DNA of 64,000 bases from positions 11,824,001 to 11,888,000 of the forward strand of contig JBANSL010000002.1 of the NCBI GenBank assembly GCA_037127255.1, read 5' to 3'. Shown in pieces: positions 60,134 to 64,000 of the stretch. The notes beneath the pieces are model-generated. The model was not told the origin of the DNA and ran no database searches. It saw nothing but the letters and a program-made list of their open reading frames with translations. Within the stretch, counting starts at the first letter, position 1, and each line of letters opens with the position of its first letter. The translations under genes were made by a program, and so were the position numbers. The DNA is from Persicaria tinctoria (lineage: Eukaryota > Streptophyta > Magnoliopsida > Caryophyllales > Polygonaceae).

Positions 60134-60627
60134 ATCAACAAATAAATAAATATTTTAGCCTATTTTTTCCCTCAAACAAAATAGATTTTTTAGCCTAACT
60201 AACGGAATAGTAGACAACAACATAACCAAGACCTCGTCAAAAATTATTGACCATATTCAAACGACATGACATAAAGATTTCTAAAATTTAAGTTATTTTT
60301 AGTTTTTTTTAATATTAATTTCTTAGGGTTTTTTTAGTATAGATTTTTTTCCCGATTAAGGTTAGAAAAAAAGACCGTAAAATCATTTCTATTTCGTTAA
60401 TTCGTGGGAGTTTTGATTTCCATCTTGATTCAATTTGATTTTGTATGATTGATTTACATTGCTATTTACATTCCGACCGACAATATGAGTTAAGAAAAGA
60501 TTAAACTCGATCATTATCTAACACTATCTGCGTTATTTTTTTTAATATTTAAAAGTTTGGGTAGATTTGACTCCAATTACACCACTAAAGCAAACGATCA
60601 CTTATAAGAATATTGAAAAAATCGTAC
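60134..60627. other. Spacer
   Basis: AT-rich; nothing recognised apart from the SINE target copy (gaatattgaaaaaatcgt) at 60610-60627. Confidence 0.4.
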
Positions 60628-60813
60628 CAATCACAAGTTGGTGTAGTGGTTATGGGACTACATCTCATGCATCGAGATTCAAAGTTCGAAACACCGTGGA
60701 AACATGGAGACGCTTGTGAGTGGGAGGGTCAACCCCTTAAATAGGCCTACAGTAACCCGATCCAGATGTAGAGTGGGCAAAGCCCACTCTAACCGGAAAA
60801 GGATAAAAAAAAA
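60628..60813 (+). mobile_element. tRNA-derived SINE that seeded a tandem array
   Basis: Box A-like tggtgtagtggttatggg (60641-60658) and box B-like aagttcgaaacacc (60681-60694) are about 40 bp apart. The body ends ccggaaaaggat plus poly(A). The target duplication is gaatattgaaaaaatcgt at 60610-60627, with gaatattgaaaaatcgt right after the poly(A) at 60814-60830. Confidence 0.85.
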
Positions 60814-61955
60814 GAATATTGAAAAATCGTTTACTAACATTATCTCTTCGTCAAAAATCGAGTATACAACACTTGTTAGAGTCAACCCCTTAAATAGGCC
60901 TACAGTAACCCGATCCAGATGTAGAGTGGGCAAAGCCCACTTGAACCGGAAAAGGATAAAAAAAATAGAATATTGAAAAATCGTTTACTAACATTATCTC
61001 TTCGTCAAAAATCGAGTATACAACACTTGTTAGGGTCAACCCCTTAAATAGGCCTACAGCAACCCGATCCAGATGTAGAGTGGGCAAAGCCCACTTGAAC
61101 CGGAAAAGGATAAAAAAAAAAGAATATTGAAAAATCGTTTACTAACATTATCTCTTCGTCAAAAATCGAGTATACAACACTTGTTAGGGTCAACCCCTTA
61201 AATAGGCCTACAGTAACCCGATTCAGATGTAGAGTGGGCAAAGCCCACTTGAACCGGAAAAGGATAAAAAAAATAGAATATTGAAAAATCGTTTACTAAC
61301 ATTATCTCTTCGTCAAAAATCGAGTATACAACACTTGTTAGGGTCAACCCCTTAAATAGGCCTACAGTAACCCGATCCAGATGTAGAGTGGACAAAGCCC
61401 ACTTGAACCGGAAAAGGATAAAAAAAAAAGAATATTGAAAAATCGTTTACTAACATTATCTCTTCGTCAAAAATCGAGTATACAACACTTGTTAGGGTCA
61501 ACCCCTTAAATAGGCCTACAGTAACCCGATCCAGATGTAGAGTGGGCAAAGCCCACTTGAACCGGAAAAGGATAAAAAAAAAAAGAATATTGAAAAATCG
61601 TTTACTAACATTATCTCTTCGTCAAAAATCGAGTATACAACACTTGTTAGGGTCAACCCCTTAAATAGGCCTACAGTAACCCGATCCAGATGTAGAGTGG
61701 GCAAAGCCCACTTGAACCGGAAAAGGATAAAAAAAAAAGAATATTGAAAAATCGTTTACTAACATTATCTCTTCGTCAAAAACGGAGTATACAACACTTG
61801 TTAGGGTCAACCCCTTAAATAGGCCTACAATAACCCGATCCAGATGTAGAGTGGGCAAAGCCCACTTGAACCGGAAAAGGATAAAAAAAAAAAGAATATT
61901 GAAAAATCGTTTACTAACATTATCTCTTCGTAAAAAATCGAGTATCCAACACTTT
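60728..61955. repeat. ~154-bp tandem array, eight copies
   Basis: Unit starts (gtcaaccccttaaatagg) are at 60728, 60881, 61035, 61189, 61343, 61497, 61652 and 61806, giving spacings of 153-155 bp. Each unit is the 3' ~86 bp of the SINE plus ~68 bp of its 3' target flank (gaatattgaaaaatcgttta ... caacacttgttag). Copies differ by a few substitutions and the length of the A-run. The repeated reverse-strand frames across the array are by-products. Confidence 0.96.
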
Positions 61956-61964
61956 AACAAAGAG

Positions 61965-62160
61965 TAACCCGTTCTCGAGAGAATAAAAGATGTGAAGAGA
62001 CCAAAAGAGTTACACACGACAATATGAACAAGGAAACCTTAGTATATAACCTAGTGGATTACCCCACATATTGTCAATTGACTTAATATATAACCTAGTT
62101 GATTACCCCACCTATTGTCAATTGATTCTAGAATGAAATCCCACACAGACGCCTTATACC
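61965..62160 (+). repeat. LTR-like remnant
   Basis: gagagaataaaagatgtgaagagaccaaaagagtt ... gtatataacctagtgga ... attgtcaattga. It matches, in opposite orientation, 63265-63420 and, less well, 48205-48320 (+). It contains a local ~47-bp duplication (tatataacctagtkgattacccc). Probably a solo LTR of a TRIM-like family; ends not resolved. Confidence 0.5.
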
Positions 62161-62445
62161 CAGAATCATTAGTGCCCGGAACTTATATTGACAAATATCC
62201 AATGTGTTTTTTCCATGGGAAAACCTTGGATAAAATAAACCAAACTATAACTTAAACTTCCCTAACATCAACCAAATTCAAAATAGACTCTCACCTAACC
62301 ATTTGCCAAACTCAAAATAACCGGGCATGGGTTGTCACTTTAGAAATGAAGAGTAACTACCAACCATAAATGGCCTATAGTATATAGTGCCTGGTATCAC
62401 ACCCAAATATTCAAATTCGAATCCTCTTGATAATATAAAGCTACT

Positions 62446-63035
62446 TGTGGAGAACATGAGTTGGGATTGTCCCACATATATTGGTTAGAAAATGAATCTA
62501 AGTCTTGCATATAAGCCGGTTGGCTGCTTCACCTAACATCAATTGGTTTTAGGATGAAACCTCACTCGGCTTGTGTGCTCGGCTTGATTAACGCGTTTGC
62601 GCTTGGGCGTGCGTGACCCTACCCACGTCGGATGACCCACCGTGATTTAACATGGTATCAGAGCCGATGTTCGGCTAAGGTGCGGTGTGGTTTGGATTCC
62701 TGGTCTAATTGACTGTCCGGCGTGCGGTGTGGTTTGGATTCCTGGTCTAATTGGCTGGCCGGCCTTAAGGCATTGATTCGTCAAGTGCAACTGACAAATA
62801 ATGTGTGGCCAGACAGTTGCACTTGAGGGGGTGTGTTGAGAATATGAGTTGGGATTGTCCCATATTGGTTATAAAATGAATCCAAGCCTTGCATATAAGC
62901 CGGTGGGCTATTCCACCTAACACCAATTGGTTTTAGGATGGAACCTCACTCGGCTTGTGTGTTCGGCTTGGTTAACGCGTTTGCGCTTGGGCGTGCGTGA
63001 CCCTCCCACGTCGGATGACCTACCATGATTTAACA
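62446..63035 (+). mobile_element. TRIM (terminal-repeat retrotransposon in miniature)
   Basis: LTRs 62446-62652 and 62834-63035 (about 205 bp, TG...CA) are flanked by the 5-bp TSD CTACT (62441-62445 and 63036-63040). A primer-binding site TGGTATCAGAGCC for tRNA-iMet starts directly after the left LTR (62653-62665). A purine tract, cttgagggggtg (62822-62833), precedes the right LTR. The 181-bp interior is non-coding and contains a duplicated ggtgtggtttggattcctgg. A complete TRIM. Confidence 0.96.
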
Positions 63036-63668
63036 CTACTTCAACTAAAATAGACCATACATGAAAGGAATAGAAGCAAAATAAGCAACCATGGAACATG
63101 GGAACTACTTAATTTCTTTAAGGAAAGCGACATTATGGGCGCTATCAAAGTATGATTTTTCACTATATGAGTATATGTTCGAGACATGATTACGGCGATA
63201 AAGTTTTACCCAAGTCCGTTGGGACTCGGGATCGGGGGTCGTGTGCACACGTGCGCCCTTACCCTAATAGCCTAGCATATAAGTCGAGCGGGGTTCCATC
63301 ATAAAACCAATTGACATTAGGAGGAGTAACTCACTAGCTTATATACTAAGACTTCTTTGTTCATATAATCAACGTGGAACTCTTTTGGCCTCTTCACATC
63401 TTTCATTCTCTCAACAAGTTTTAAATAGGGAGCATTGGAGCAAACTAGAAATCCGAGCTGATATTTTGAACCATCTATTATGATTGTCATATCAACTGAA
63501 TAGTTTGAGCTCTGCTCGGGTTTAACTTGATAAACAGTTTGAGTATTTACTACGGAGTAAATGAAAGCACAAACAAATCAACAAAAAACAAATGTTTATT
63601 TAAACTTCAGACGAAAAGTGAATACAAAATTGTAGGACTCAGCAACGCAAGGAAGAAACAACAAATGC
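63036..63668. other. Spacer with inverted LTR-like remnant
   Basis: 63265-63420 on the minus strand is a relative of 61965-62160 (tgttgagagaatgaaagatg, gaggccaaaagagttcc, agtatataagctagtgag). No gene. Confidence 0.45.
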
Positions 63669-64000
63669 TAGGGTTGGAACGGTACGGTACCGTGGGAAAT
63701 TTTCGATTACCACGTACCGTACCGATACCCTTCGGTACGTAATTTTCTCTACCACGTACCAACCGAAGTTATCGGTAACCGAAGTTATTGGTACCGAAAT
63801 TGCCGGTTACCGAACATCTGGTACCGTGGTTACCAATAGATCGAACAAATTTCAATTTTCATCCCCCGGTAGACACGACTTGAGCAGATCCGACTCCAGG
63901 AGGTCCAAGGCTTGCACCTCTTCCTCGTGCACCCCTTCCATTGCCAAGGAGTCTTCCCAACGAACTCGAGGACGACCGATTTGACTGGTTTGAAGGGAGA
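63669..64000. mobile_element. Possible hAT end (TAGGGTTGGAACGG), cut by the window
   Basis: TAGGGTTGGAACGGTACGGT is followed by dense ggtacc/cgtacc words (63676-63835), as in hAT subterminal arrays. The other end is not in the window. From 63850 the sequence is more GC-balanced and could be coding on either strand, but no motif is recognised. Confidence 0.45.

Noticed and set aside
60728..61955. CRISPR-like regular array
   Set aside because: There are no unique spacers. The full 154-bp unit is repeated, and the genome is eukaryotic.
60679..62017. Repeated ~65-residue reverse-strand frames that look like a gene family
   Set aside because: They are the same frame read through each 154-bp tandem unit; the repeat is SINE plus flank and non-coding.

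Overview
The window looks like flowering-plant (probably eudicot) nuclear DNA. It is AT-rich, its genes have GT-AG introns, it carries plant-specific genes (a plastid sulfolipid synthase, an IQ67-domain protein, a CC-type glutaredoxin), and it is packed with plant-type transposons. No species can be named from the sequence alone.

Four intact genes are supported. An IQD calmodulin-binding scaffold gene (five exons, + strand) lies at 4087-6269. A CC-type glutaredoxin (single exon, +) lies at 21700-22053. A chloroplast UDP-sulfoquinovose synthase, SQD1 (two coding exons, -), lies at 36430-38205. An NDR1/HIN1-like LEA_2 membrane protein (single exon, -) lies at 44710-45579. A decayed ribosomal protein L24 copy that keeps its introns lies at 778-1632; an 8-bp tandem duplication breaks its frame. 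The genes are unrelated in function and do not form an operon or cluster.

Most of the rest is transposable elements, many with target-site duplications (TSDs) readable by eye. hAT elements with 8-bp TSDs: 1695-3444, 10693-10762, 12352-12902, 16704-17556, 23861-24574, 49842-51214 and 52095-52790. MULE-like foldbacks with 9-bp TSDs: 7456-8208, 28106-29076 and 34851-35673. Stowaway-like MITEs: 8505-8757 and 46149-46381. PIF/Harbinger elements: 40478-40884 and 40899-42227. There is a Helitron-like end pair at 18138-18544, a 5'-truncated LINE with a 17-bp TSD at 29173-32609, several LINE and Ty3/gypsy remnants, at least four SINEs, a 590-bp TRIM at 62446-63035, and a 5.87-kb non-autonomous LTR element at 53005-58877.

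The most unusual content is at 53.0-61.9 kb. The interior of the 5.87-kb LTR element (53.5-57.8 kb) is an array of dozens of short stem-loops. They share a near-constant loop core (CTTCAGG/CTTCTGG), while the stems vary from copy to copy and remain self-complementary. The LTR itself carries one such hairpin. I know of no described system like this. Next to it, a SINE insertion at 60628 has seeded an eight-copy, ~154-bp tandem array made of half the SINE plus its target flank. Other points of note are a MULE-type foldback with twelve W-box cores (28.1-29.1 kb), a hAT carrying an apparently captured coding fragment (50.3 kb), and two retrosequence insertions sharing one target site (48.9-49.2 kb).
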